This document shows, in pieces, positions 1-5,586 of a DNA stretch of 14,789 nt; within the stretch, counting starts at the first letter, position 1, and every line of letters begins with the position of its first letter. The stretch is from Clostridium sp. SCN 57-10 (GTDB taxonomy: Bacteria > Bacillota > Clostridia > Oscillospirales > Butyricicoccaceae). Position numbers and translations under genes: made by a program. The stretch covers positions 1-14,789 of the forward strand of contig MEFT01000011.1 in NCBI GenBank assembly GCA_001725215.1. The letters run 5' to 3'. Under the pieces are notes generated by a model. It made no database searches. It saw only the letters and a list, made by a program, of their open reading frames with translations, and was not told the DNA's origin.

Positions 1-89
1 AAAACATGAACAAGCTGCTCGAAATGCTTGAGGAAAACGATGACGTGCAGAACGTCTGGCATAACTGGGAAAACGACGGCGAAGAATAA
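1..89 (+). CDS. YebC/PmpR family protein, C-terminal fragment
   Basis: Only the last 28 or so codons are present; the gene enters from the left edge and stops at a TAA at 87-89. The tail reads LLEMLEENDDVQNVWHNWEN followed by DGEE. This is the typical C-terminal signature of the YebC/PmpR family (Leu-rich helix, then E-x-N-D-D-V-Q-x-V-x-H-N). Members are about 240-residue cytoplasmic proteins described as transcriptional regulators and, more recently, as translation factors easing ribosome stalling. The in-frame ATG at position 6 is internal, not a start. The gene ends just before a strong hairpin terminator and converges on the nitroreductase gene. Family assignment rests on the short tail but the match is distinctive. 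Confidence 0.82.
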   Translation, partial: NMNKLLEMLEENDDVQNVWHNWENDGEE

Positions 90-108
90 GTCCTTTTCCA
101 AATAAAAT

Positions 109-140
109 AAGACGGCTCGGATTGCTCCGAGCCGTCTTTT
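109..140. terminator. Bidirectional rho-independent terminator
   Basis: An 11-bp perfect GC-rich stem (arms 111-121 and 126-136) closes a TTGC loop, with further A-T pairs outside. It is followed by TTTT on the + strand. On the minus strand it is followed by a T-rich stretch (complement of 100-110). It lies between the convergent yebC-like and nitroreductase genes and can serve both. Confidence 0.9.
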
Positions 141-166
141 ACTTTGTGTGAATGTGGGCTGCTAGT

Positions 167-718
167 TCAGCGCTGTGCAATCACGATGTCTTCCATCGTC
201 TTGCGCGGCCGCTGCGCCGGCGACTCCGCCGCATAGCCGACGGCGATCGCCGAAGCGAGACGGAGGTTTTCATAGCCGACCGCCTTGCAGATTGCATCCT
301 CCGTATAAACGGTATCTCGAATCCAAAGCGCACCCAGGCCAAGATTAACCGCTTCCAGACAAATATGCTCGATGGCCGCTCCGACCGACAGCAAATCGCT
401 CATCAGCCAGCCTTCCTCCTTCTCCATAAAAACGAGCATGAGCAGCGGTGCTTGCTTGATGACCTGCGCCGAGTGCTTCGAGCTGTCCTGATAGCCCATC
501 GTCTCGCTCTGGCTTTGCCCAAACCGCGCGAGCATGATATCTGCCACTCGGTCTTTGTCTTGTTGTTTTAATATCATGAACTTCCAAGGCTGCCGATTTT
601 TTGCCGACTGGCACAACCGCGCGCACTCAAGCAGCCGCTCCGTCTTTTCCGCGTCCACCTCACGCGCCAAAAACTTGCGAATACTTCTTCTCGCTTGGAT
701 AACTTCTTCCAGTTCCAT
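167..718 (-). CDS. Nitroreductase family protein (FMN-dependent)
   Basis: Predicted 183-residue NAD(P)H:FMN oxidoreductase of the nitroreductase fold, cytoplasmic, probably a homodimer. The N-terminus MELEEVIQARRSIRKF carries the Arg-Arg-Ser-x-Arg phosphate/FMN-binding motif (residues 10-14). SAKNRQPW (38-45) matches the family's second FMN-contact segment, and SVGAAIEHICLEA...GLGALWIRD (111-135) is the usual dimer-core helix plus flavin contact. The frame is open three codons further, to a GTG at 727. I chose the ATG at 718 because a GGGGCGGTG ribosome site lies 6 nt upstream of it and because family members begin at this Met. It lies about 27 nt downstream of the beta-lactamase-fold gene on the same strand, so the two are probably co-transcribed. 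The physiological substrate cannot be read from sequence. Confidence 0.9.
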   Translation of the reverse strand: MELEEVIQARRSIRKFLAREVDAEKTERLLECARLCQSAKNRQPWKFMILKQQDKDRVADIMLARFGQSQSETMGYQDSSKHSAQVIKQAPLLMLVFMEKEEGWLMSDLLSVGAAIEHICLEAVNLGLGALWIRDTVYTEDAICKAVGYENLRLASAIAVGYAAESPAQRPRKTMEDIVIAQR

Positions 719-724
719 GTTTTT

Positions 725-733
725 CACCGCCCC
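725..733 (-). promoter_or_regulatory. Ribosome binding site that fixes the nitroreductase start
   Basis: The minus strand reads GGGGCGGTG, then 6 nt, then ATG at 718. The same bases contain the in-frame GTG at 727, which is therefore more likely part of the Shine-Dalgarno region than the start codon. Confidence 0.6.
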
Positions 734-745
734 AAATATAAGATG

Positions 746-2152
746 TCACACCCTGCGGAACAGCTGATGCAGCTCGGAATCGGGATTGCGCAGGCGCAGG
801 TCATCTCCGTCGCGCGTCAGCGTCAAGTGTCCGAACTCATCGCCGCCGTAAACGCCGCGCCAAACTCCGTCCTCCGCACGGCCAAGGCGCGCCGTATGCC
901 GCCCGTAGGTAAACTCTGCGCCGTCCGCACCGCGGCGGATGGTGAAGCAGTCATACGTCGGGTGGAAATACGAGCCGCACAGCCATGCAATCTCTTCGTC
1001 CGTCGGCGGGGCAAGGGCCTCAACGCGCGCAAGCTCGGCAAGCGTCGCGTCAATTCCTGCGTACCATGCGTCGAGCATCGGCTGCGCCTCTCCCGCCTTG
1101 CCGGCGGTAAGCAGATCGAGCAGATAAGCGCGCAGCACGGCGTGTGCCGGCGTGCCGTGCGTGTTAACAAGTACGACATAGCCGCTGCCCGTGCCGGGCA
1201 GGAAGCCAACATTAGAGTTAAAGCCGTTGATCGAGCCACCATGACTGACGCACGGCACACCGCGGTAAGACGATAGCTGCCAGCCGAGAGAATAGGCCGT
1301 CAGCGGCTCGCGCTCGTTGGCCGTATCCATCCCGATGGCGATATTCGGCGTCAGCAGCTCGCGCATCTGTGCCTCGGAACAAAGCCGTCCGCCGTCATAC
1401 GCGCCGCCTTGAGCCATAGCGCGTACCCACTTGATCAGACTGCGCAGATTGGTTTTGATGCCGCCGCACGGCGCGACGGCGCCGCCCACGGCGAGCTCGG
1501 AGGGCACGGCGCGCCGTCCGTCCGTATGATAGGGCTTTGCGTAGTCAAGCCCCTGCATGCCGCCGTCCGACCCGCGTATGCGCATTTCCATGCCGAGCGG
1601 CTCGGCAATCTGCGTCAGCACCTGCTGCTCCCACGTTTTGCCCGTGATTCGCTCGAGCATATACCCAAATGCAACAAACATCTGGTTGCAGTATTGATAT
1701 TTCTCGCGCAAGCCGCGCGTAAACTCCATATGCGCAATACGCGCGACGGTGTCTGCGCGGTCGTCGGTGAACTTGGCGCGCATGAAATCGTGCCGCGGCA
1801 GTCCCGTGCGGTGCGACAGCATGTCGCGACCCGTGACGTGCTCCGTGATGTATGCGTCCGCCATTTGGTAATCGGGCATATAGCGCACGACGGGCGTATC
1901 CCAGGAGAAAACGCCGCCGTCCGCCGCCTGCGCACCCACCATGGCGGTAAACGCCTTCGAGCACGAGGCAATATCAAAAAATGTTTCGTCAGTCATCGGT
2001 TTCTGTGCTTCTGCGTCGGCATAACCGAAACAATGGGAAAGCACCACCTCGCCGCCGCACAGCAGCGCCACGGCGCCGCCCGTCAATCCCGCAATCGCTT
2101 CTACGCGCGCGACCAGCGCGTCGATGTCATGCTTCATTTGTTCTTCCGTCAT
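746..2152 (-). CDS. Serine hydrolase, class C beta-lactamase / penicillin-binding-protein fold
   Basis: A 468-residue protein with the three landmarks of the serine beta-lactamase-like superfamily. The nucleophile motif S-C-S-K puts Ser63 and Lys66 in place. The Y-C-N motif is at 154-156. H-G-G (304-306) stands for the K-T-G box, as in esterase/peptidase members of the family (Pfam Beta-lactamase). The catalytic domain covers about 10-345. The remaining ~120 residues are a C-terminal beta-rich extension common in these hydrolases. There is no signal peptide or membrane helix, so a cytoplasmic esterase or peptidase is likelier than a secreted resistance enzyme. The ATG at 2152 is preceded by AAGGGGG at good spacing. 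First gene of a likely two-gene unit with the nitroreductase. Substrate unknown; I would not call it an antibiotic-resistance gene. Confidence 0.88.
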   Translation of the reverse strand: MTEEQMKHDIDALVARVEAIAGLTGGAVALLCGGEVVLSHCFGYADAEAQKPMTDETFFDIASCSKAFTAMVGAQAADGGVFSWDTPVVRYMPDYQMADAYITEHVTGRDMLSHRTGLPRHDFMRAKFTDDRADTVARIAHMEFTRGLREKYQYCNQMFVAFGYMLERITGKTWEQQVLTQIAEPLGMEMRIRGSDGGMQGLDYAKPYHTDGRRAVPSELAVGGAVAPCGGIKTNLRSLIKWVRAMAQGGAYDGGRLCSEAQMRELLTPNIAIGMDTANEREPLTAYSLGWQLSSYRGVPCVSHGGSINGFNSNVGFLPGTGSGYVVLVNTHGTPAHAVLRAYLLDLLTAGKAGEAQPMLDAWYAGIDATLAELARVEALAPPTDEEIAWLCGSYFHPTYDCFTIRRGADGAEFTYGRHTARLGRAEDGVWRGVYGGDEFGHLTLTRDGDDLRLRNPDSELHQLFRRV

Positions 2153-2154
2153 AT

Positions 2155-2201
2155 TGCGCCCCCTTGTTGCTTTGCTTCATTGTAACACACGCAGGGGCGC
2201 A
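2155..2201. repeat. 8-bp inverted repeat around the hydrolase promoter and ribosome site
   Basis: TGCGCCCC (2155-2162) and GGGGCGCA (2194-2201) are perfect complements separated by 31 nt. The left arm overlaps the hydrolase Shine-Dalgarno sequence. In a transcript reading through from the DUF4097 gene the two arms could pair. A transcript started at the local promoter would lack the distal arm. May be chance in GC-rich DNA. Confidence 0.4.
2179..2184 (-). promoter_or_regulatory. Candidate extended -10 promoter for hydrolase-nitroreductase unit
   Basis: The minus strand reads TGTTACAAT: a TACAAT -10 box with an upstream TGn extension. No good -35 box is seen at 17 nt (TTTCAA). It sits in the 63-bp gap between the DUF4097 gene and the hydrolase gene. 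No terminator is seen for the upstream operon, so read-through is also possible. Confidence 0.45.
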
Positions 2202-2215
2202 TTGAAAAGGGTTCT

Positions 2216-2983
2216 TCAGGGCGTAAACGTAAGCGTACCGTCCCCGCTAACGGTATTGAACATAACTTCCCGCGTTCCACCCGTGCGCTTTGCGGGCATG
2301 TCGCCGCTCACCGTGTCGGCCTTAACCGTCCAGTCGCTTTCACTTCCGCGCAGCGTTCCTTCGATGTCGCCGCTCACCGTATCGCACATGATTTTCTCAG
2401 CGGAGACCGCCTCGAACCGGATTTTGCCGCTCACGCTGTCGCATTGCAGGCGGTCAAGCTCGTCAAAAGCGCACACCTCGATGTCACCGCTCACCGTGCC
2501 GAGCACGAGCTTGCCCTCAAACGAGTGCGGCACGGAAACGGTGACCGGCCCGCTCGCGCCGCTGCCGAAAAAGCTGCTGCCTCGGCTCTTTGCCGTCAGC
2601 GAAAACGATCCGTCTCGGTCGGAGATTTCAAACTTCATATGCTCGCTCTGCTCGTAGGAGGCGTGAATCGCCTCGTCGTCGCTGCGCACCACGGTAATAT
2701 CCTGACTGACAGTGCCGATTGTAATTTCGGTATAGTCACCCTCCGCGGAATCATATTTACCGCTTTCAGGCGCTTCGCTCCCCTCCCCGCTTTTGAACAA
2801 GCGCAGACCAGATGAAAGCCCGCCGATCTGAAGCAGACCGATGTCCGCCGTACCAAGATTGATTGAAACGCTGTCTTTGACCACCTGCGTTCCGCCGAGC
2901 GCTACCGCGACGCCAACAAGCCCGATGCCAAGCACAAGCAGCGACGCAGCAACGACGAGCGCCGTTTTCTTTCCCGTAGTCAT
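2216..2983 (-). CDS. DUF4097-type beta-strand-repeat membrane-anchored protein
   Basis: 255 residues. A single N-terminal hydrophobic helix (about 8-30) without an obvious signal cleavage site suggests a membrane anchor with the rest outside the cell. The distal half is a ladder of repeats with the consensus T/S-V-S-G-D at 163-167, 183-187 (VSGK), 202-206, 224-228 and 244-248. A related TVSQD lies at 91-95. Spacing is 19-22 residues, as expected for stacked strands of a beta-helix-like DUF4097 (putative adhesin) domain. The frame is open well upstream, but the ATG at 2983 is chosen. It follows AAAGGAGG and overlaps the DUF1700 stop as ATGA. Last gene of the padR operon. In Firmicutes this family travels with PadR and DUF1700 genes and is linked to envelope stress responses; the exact role is unknown. 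Confidence 0.86.
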   Translation of the reverse strand: MTTGKKTALVVAASLLVLGIGLVGVAVALGGTQVVKDSVSINLGTADIGLLQIGGLSSGLRLFKSGEGSEAPESGKYDSAEGDYTEITIGTVSQDITVVRSDDEAIHASYEQSEHMKFEISDRDGSFSLTAKSRGSSFFGSGASGPVTVSVPHSFEGKLVLGTVSGDIEVCAFDELDRLQCDSVSGKIRFEAVSAEKIMCDTVSGDIEGTLRGSESDWTVKADTVSGDMPAKRTGGTREVMFNTVSGDGTLTFTP

Positions 2984-3576
2984 AACACAGCCTCCTTTCT
3001 GCGAAACAACAGCGCAGCTCTGCGATAGAGAGCGCGCGCCGCGGCTCGAAGGGCGCGCACGCCGCCAACCATCAGAAACCATCCGAACACCGTAAGCGCG
3101 GCGAGGATCAATCCTGCGCCCATCGCAAACAGCCCCGATGCAACGCCGAGCGTAGCAAAGCGCGCCATGCCCGCAATGAAACATGCAACACTGGCAACAG
3201 CAAACGAAACAAATACGGCGACAAGCGACACGGCAATGCCGAACAGCGCGCCGAGCAAGCCGAGCAGCACGCCCCCGACGGCGAGCAGCAGCGGCAGCCA
3301 CACGGGCGACGTAACGGCAAGCAGCAGGATAAGAACCCCTTTGTTTTTTGTCTGCGCCTTTGCCGCCACGCGCTGCGCAAGCGGTGTCTCCGCCAAAATG
3401 CGCTGTGCGAGCGCGGAAACGCTTCCAAAGCTTTCAACTGCCTCCTGCTCGGTCATGCCGTCCTCCATGCGGTCGGAGATGATTTCGTCGTAGTAAACGA
3501 GAATTTTGTGCACCTCGCCGTCCGTCAACGACGCGAGTGCGGCGGCAAGGCGGGTCAGAAAATCCTGCCTGTTCAT
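2980..3576 (-). CDS. DUF1700 / HAAS-domain integral membrane protein
   Basis: 198 residues. The first ~65 residues form a helical, charged domain (MNRQDFLTRLAAALASL, then a Glu/Asp-rich segment ending in ESFGSVSALAQRIL) typical of the HAAS/DUF1700 N-terminus. Long hydrophobic stretches at about 80-115, 118-140 and 145-172 indicate several membrane helices. The tail is basic (RRAALLFRRKE), suggesting an inside C-terminus. It overlaps the padR stop by 4 bp (ATGA) and the next gene start by 4 bp, so the three genes are translationally coupled. Proteins of this family are regularly encoded beside PadR regulators. A role as membrane partner or signal receiver for the PadR/DUF4097 module is inference. 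Confidence 0.85.
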   Translation of the reverse strand: MNRQDFLTRLAAALASLTDGEVHKILVYYDEIISDRMEDGMTEQEAVESFGSVSALAQRILAETPLAQRVAAKAQTKNKGVLILLLAVTSPVWLPLLLAVGGVLLGLLGALFGIAVSLVAVFVSFAVASVACFIAGMARFATLGVASGLFAMGAGLILAALTVFGWFLMVGGVRALRAAARALYRRAALLFRRKEAVL

Positions 3577-3887
3577 TGAGCCGCCCCCTTTCTGATAAAT
3601 TCGTAGACCTCTACCATGTCAGTCCATTCCGTGAGAAATTCGTCGATGCGAGTTTGTCCCGCCTGCTCCATACGATAATATTTGCGCAGCCTCCCCGCAT
3701 GCTCGACGGTGTACGCTGTGACGAAGCCCGCCCCCTCAAGCCGCTTGAGAATGGGATAGAGCGTCGATTCCGTCAGCCCGAGCGCGGGCGGCACGTCTTT
3801 GATGATCTTATATCCGTAAGAGTCCTCGCATCGCAGCGCGGCGAGCACGCAGACGTCTAAAATACCACGCTTGATCTGGATATCCAT
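3573..3887 (-). CDS. PadR family transcriptional regulator
   Basis: About 104 residues, the short PadR class: a winged helix-turn-helix (ILDVCVLAALRCEDSYGYKI, then TESTLYPILKRLEGAGFV as the recognition helix and wing, with YTVEHAGRLRKYYRM as the beta hairpin). A C-terminal dimerisation helix follows. Such proteins are dimeric repressors binding short inverted repeats. The frame has ATGs at 3893 and 3887. I chose 3887 because the AGGAGG site ends 8 nt upstream of it, whereas only 2 nt separate it from the first ATG. First gene of the padR-DUF1700-DUF4097 operon. Its promoter contains a perfect 11-bp inverted repeat, pointing to negative autoregulation. Confidence 0.93.
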   Translation of the reverse strand: MDIQIKRGILDVCVLAALRCEDSYGYKIIKDVPPALGLTESTLYPILKRLEGAGFVTAYTVEHAGRLRKYYRMEQAGQTRIDEFLTEWTDMVEVYEFIRKGAAQ

Positions 3888-3894
3888 CGGCATA

Positions 3895-3902
3895 CCCTCC
3901 TT
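3895..3902 (-). promoter_or_regulatory. padR ribosome binding site
   Basis: The minus strand reads AAGGAGGG. It is too close to the ATG at 3893 but optimally spaced for the ATG at 3887, which decides the start. Confidence 0.75.
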
Positions 3903-3904
3903 TG

Positions 3905-3933
3905 CATTATACTATACACCGCATAGTATAATG
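3905..3933. promoter_or_regulatory. Inverted-repeat operator, probably bound by the PadR protein
   Basis: Perfect 11-bp arms (CATTATACTAT at 3905-3915 and ATAGTATAATG at 3923-3933) flank a 7-bp centre. The repeat covers the -10 box and all of the -35/-10 spacer, ending exactly against the -35 box. A dimer bound here would block RNA polymerase. Assignment to the adjacent PadR is inferred from position. Confidence 0.75.
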
Positions 3934-3939
3934 TGTCAA
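3911..3939 (-). promoter_or_regulatory. Sigma-A-type promoter of the padR operon
   Basis: The -35 box TTGACA (3934-3939) is a perfect consensus. The spacer is 17 bp and the -10 box is TATAGT (3911-3916). The predicted RNA start lies just upstream of the ribosome site, giving a very short leader. Confidence 0.88.
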
Positions 3940-3948
3940 TAGGCGTAC

Positions 3949-3981
3949 GAAAAAAATCTCCGGACAAAGTCCGGAGATTTT
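3949..3981 (-). terminator. Rho-independent terminator of pyruvate kinase gene
   Basis: A 9-bp core stem ATCTCCGGAC/GTCCGGAGAT extends by A-T pairs to about 13 bp, with an AAA loop. On the minus strand it is followed by a run of seven T. It sits about 30 bp past the pyk stop and just upstream of the padR promoter. Confidence 0.92.
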
Positions 3982-4010
3982 CGTGCTTTTTCATGCCAAG
4001 CTAAAACGCT

Positions 4011-5438
4011 TTACAGCCGCTCACCGACGACCTGCGCCTTAATGAGGTTCGTGCAGCCGCTGCGGCCGATGGGCACGCCGGCGGCGATGACGACTGTCTC
4101 GCCCGGCTTTACCACGCCTTCATTACGCGCTACGTCAACCGCCATGGAGAACATGCGGTCGGTCGAGTCTACATCACCCGCGAGCAGCGGCGTCACACCC
4201 CATGAAATGGCAAGCTGGCGACGCACCTGCTCGTTTCGGCACAGCGCGACGATGGAACACGCCGGGCGATAGCGCGAAATGACCTTTGCGGTATAGCCGC
4301 TGCGCGTCGCCGCCAAAATGGCAGAGGCGTTGAGGTCGAGCGCGCTCTGGCAGCACGAATGGGTGATGGCGTCAGTGATTTTGCTCGTACGCACAAATTC
4401 GGTTGCCTGAAAGCGCTTCCAGTAATCGATGCCCGACTCTGCGGCAACAACGATATCGTCCATCTGCTGCAGCGCCTCGATCGGGTATTTGCCCGACGCC
4501 GTCTCACCGGACAGCATGACGCACGACGTGCCGTCAAACACGGCGTTCGCCACGTCAGACACCTCGGCGCGTGTGGGACGCGGGTTGCGAATCATGGAGT
4601 CGAGCATCTGTGTGGCGGTAATGACGGGAATGCCGTGGCGCACGGTCGCCTTAATCATGTGTTTTTGGATGAGCGGCACCTCGTGAGCGGGAATCTCAAC
4701 GCCGAGATCGCCGCGCGCGACCATGATGCCGTCTGACACGGCGATGATTTCGTCGAGGTTATCGACGCCGCCCTGATTTTCGATTTTAGAAATGATGCGT
4801 ATTCCGTCTCCGCCCAGCTCGTGCAGGCATCGGCGGATATCCTCAACGTCAGATGCCTGCCGTACGAATGACGCGGCGATGAAGTCGAACTCATTTTCTA
4901 CGGCAAAGCGCAAATCGTCTTTATCCTTGCTCGTCAATGAAGGAAGCAGAATGTGCACGCCGGGAATGTTGATGCTCTTGTTGTCCGACAACGTGCCGCC
5001 GTTTTCCACCGTGCACACAACGTCGTTGCCACGGATTTCTTCCACAAACATTTCGACGAGGCCATCGTCAATGAGCACACGGCAGCCCTTGGAAAGCTCG
5101 TTGTGCAGGTTTTGATAGGTGACGGACACGCGGTGCTCGTCGCCGGGCGCGTCTTCGGTTGTCAGCGTAAAGGTCTGTCCGCGCTCGAGCGTCACCGGCC
5201 CGTTTTGAAATGTGCGGATACGGATTTCGGGCCCTTTTGTGTCAAGCATGGTAGCCACGGGCATACCAAGCTCGTCGCGCACATGCTTGAGCTTTAACAG
5301 CAGCGCGCGCTGCGACTCATGGGTTCCGTGCGAAAAGTTGAAGCGGGCACAGTTCATGCCCGCCAAAATCAGCTTGCGCAGCATGTCCTCATTGTCTACA
5401 GCGGGGCCGAGCGTGCAGATGATTTTGGTTTTTCTCAT
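4011..5438 (-). CDS. pyk: Pyruvate kinase
   Basis: 475 residues, normal length for the bacterial enzyme without the extra C-terminal PEP-utiliser domain seen in Bacillus. Catalyses phosphoenolpyruvate + ADP to pyruvate + ATP, the last step of glycolysis, in the cytoplasm as a tetramer. The N-terminus MRKTKIICTLGP is characteristic. NFSHG (34-38) and DTKGPEIR (66-73) supply substrate, Mg and K contacts. The signature IRIISKIENQGGV (213-225) carries catalytic Lys218 and metal ligand Glu220, with Asp244 in MVARGDLGVEIP. TATQMLDSM and MLSGETASGKYP complete the active-site barrel. The allosteric C-terminal domain starts near 350. The start ATG has a GAAGGG site 9 nt upstream. Single-gene unit with its own promoter, a hairpin-rich leader and a terminator. 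Confidence 0.98.
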   Translation of the reverse strand: MRKTKIICTLGPAVDNEDMLRKLILAGMNCARFNFSHGTHESQRALLLKLKHVRDELGMPVATMLDTKGPEIRIRTFQNGPVTLERGQTFTLTTEDAPGDEHRVSVTYQNLHNELSKGCRVLIDDGLVEMFVEEIRGNDVVCTVENGGTLSDNKSINIPGVHILLPSLTSKDKDDLRFAVENEFDFIAASFVRQASDVEDIRRCLHELGGDGIRIISKIENQGGVDNLDEIIAVSDGIMVARGDLGVEIPAHEVPLIQKHMIKATVRHGIPVITATQMLDSMIRNPRPTRAEVSDVANAVFDGTSCVMLSGETASGKYPIEALQQMDDIVVAAESGIDYWKRFQATEFVRTSKITDAITHSCCQSALDLNASAILAATRSGYTAKVISRYRPACSIVALCRNEQVRRQLAISWGVTPLLAGDVDSTDRMFSMAVDVARNEGVVKPGETVVIAAGVPIGRSGCTNLIKAQVVGERL

Positions 5439-5516
5439 GGTATCAAGCCCTTCTCGGGAATATCCCGGTTCTTCGGTATATCGATTGCGAAAATCGCAAG
5501 ATATGCGGTTGATACC
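5439..5516 (-). promoter_or_regulatory. Structured leader of pyk (two hairpins within an outer inverted repeat)
   Basis: Outer arms GGTATCAA (5439-5446) and TTGATACC (5509-5516) are perfectly complementary and the inner arm abuts the start codon. Inside lie hairpin A (ATATC/GATAT plus TTGCGA/TCGCAA, 5478-5504, AAA loop) and hairpin B (CGGGA/TCCCG, 5455-5467). Together they could form a three-way junction with the ribosome site at 5448-5453 next to it. The predicted RNA start falls within the distal outer arm, so the outer helix may not exist in RNA. I match it to no riboswitch class I know. Confidence 0.5.
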
Positions 5517-5517
5517 T

Positions 5518-5546
5518 AGTATATCACTGTACAGCGCAAAAGTCTA
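5518..5546 (-). promoter_or_regulatory. Promoter of pyk
   Basis: -10 box TATACT (5518-5523), 17-bp spacer, -35 box TAGACT (5541-5546, 4/6 match). The predicted start is near 5510-5513, leaving a leader of roughly 72 nt. Confidence 0.65.
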
Positions 5547-5555
5547 TCGTTACCC

Positions 5556-5580
5556 CCGTGTAAAGGCATATTTTACACGG
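5556..5580 (-). terminator. Hairpin after the hydrogen operon, possible terminator without a U-tract
   Basis: Perfect 9-bp arms CCGTGTAAA (5556-5564) and TTTACACGG (5572-5580) with a 7-nt loop, 6 bp beyond the stop of the phosphatase gene. On the minus strand the bases after the stem are GGGTAACG, with no T run. It may be a weak terminator or an mRNA 3'-end stabiliser. Confidence 0.5.
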
Positions 5581-5586
5581 TTCTGC

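Noticed and set aside
746..2152. Beta-lactamase resistance gene
   Set aside because: It has the fold motifs but no export signal, carries HGG rather than KTG, and has a long C-terminal extension, all of which favour a cytoplasmic esterase or peptidase.
2984..3301. Longer N-terminal version of the DUF4097 protein starting near 3301
   Set aside because: The extension is Arg/Cys-rich, lies wholly inside the DUF1700 gene in another frame, and a proper ribosome site and membrane anchor begin at 2983.
5439..5516. Assignment of the pyk leader to a known riboswitch (TPP, purine, THF, ZTP, fluoride, c-di-GMP)
   Set aside because: None of the conserved core sequences of these classes that I know is present.
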